The translations under genes were made by a program, and so were the position numbers. Below the pieces are notes generated by a model. That model was not told the origin of the DNA. It did not search any database and saw only the letters and a program-made list of their open reading frames with translations. Of a DNA stretch of 49,182 nt, positions 49,145-49,182 are shown one piece after another. The DNA is from Deltaproteobacteria bacterium (GTDB taxonomy: Bacteria; Desulfobacterota; BSN033; UBA1163). Location: positions 1 through 49,182 of the forward strand of contig VGRU01000003.1 of the NCBI GenBank assembly GCA_016875255.1, given 5' to 3'. Position 1 is the stretch's first letter. Every line of letters starts with the position of its first letter.

Positions 49145-49182
49145 ATGGCGGTGGCTATAATGGAAAGAGTCCAAGACCCGGG
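49145..49182 (+). CDS. Possible start of a gene running off the window edge
   Basis: ATG at 49145 begins an open frame to the window end (MAVAIMERVQDP); an alternative ATG is at 49160. Upstream sequence is AT-rich (TATGCTATATTG) and could hold a -10 element, but no ribosome binding site is seen. Too short to assign. Confidence 0.2.
   Translation, partial: MAVAIMERVQDP

Overview
The window looks like a chromosome segment of an anaerobic Gram-negative bacterium of the Desulfobacterota / former Deltaproteobacteria type. This is inference from content: ferredoxin-linked 2-oxoacid oxidoreductase, TCA-cycle enzymes scattered in small minus-strand groups, a MetF-like protein with a C-terminal Cys-rich domain, UbiA/UbiD quinone-type genes, haem-c remnants, NtrC/hybrid-kinase signalling, many small zinc-ribbon and stress proteins, and two genes that only make sense if UGA is read as selenocysteine. 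No rRNA, tRNA, CRISPR array or prophage was seen.

Layout. 1-1.6 kb: end of a heavy-metal-binding protein, FmdB zinc ribbon, a REP-type transposase gene broken by a 167-bp hairpin-ended insert, and a two-repeat protein. 1.6-9.6 kb: central carbon genes sdhB, sdhA and aconitase on the minus strand, fumC on the plus strand, with a SagB-type oxidoreductase and a VapBC-like toxin-antitoxin pair between them. 9.7-15.7 kb: a rhodanese lipoprotein with two in-frame UGA codons, a MetF-like protein with a universal stress protein, and korA-osmC-korB. 15.8-24.2 kb: a stress/redox cluster (heat-shock sigma factor, M24 peptidase, CxxCH protein, rubredoxin-MBL fusion, ferritin-like protein, UGA-containing thioredoxin, universal stress protein, NarX-type kinase, small zinc ribbons). 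24.4-30.8 kb: a signalling block of substrate-binding protein, large hybrid histidine kinase and sigma-54 response regulator. 31-32.7 kb: an intact REP transposase inside its own REP repeats, then a cytidylate-kinase-like/BON protein. 32.8-39.1 kb: an apparent operon ubiD-ubiA-ABC transporter downstream of a TetR gene, with near-identical operators in front of tetR and ubiD, and lgt. 39.4-42.2 kb: AAA ATPase with a leaderless promoter, acidic protein, DUF1460 protein. 42.3-44.5 kb: a graveyard of toxin-antitoxin and Fic remnants between 73-bp direct repeats. 44.6-47.2 kb: a tight operon ldcA-spmA-spmB-glutamine amidotransferase. 47.3-49.2 kb: palindromic elements and broken genes (cytochrome c, sterol desaturase).

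How the parts fit. Aconitase, SDH/fumarate reductase catalytic subunits, fumarase and KorAB would support an oxidative or reversible TCA path feeding ferredoxin and quinone; the UbiA/UbiD pair could supply the quinone. The rhodanese, OsmC, ferritin-like, rubredoxin and Sec-thioredoxin genes suggest peroxide/sulfur defence in an anaerobe.

The most interesting signals are the two candidate selenoproteins (one with a U-x-U motif replacing two rhodanese cysteines, one with U-x-x-C in a thioredoxin-TPR fusion), each followed by a small hairpin at bacterial-SECIS distance; at least three families of dispersed palindromic elements, one traceable to its RAYT transposase; paired TetR operators; and an unassigned multi-hairpin intergenic element near 23.5 kb.
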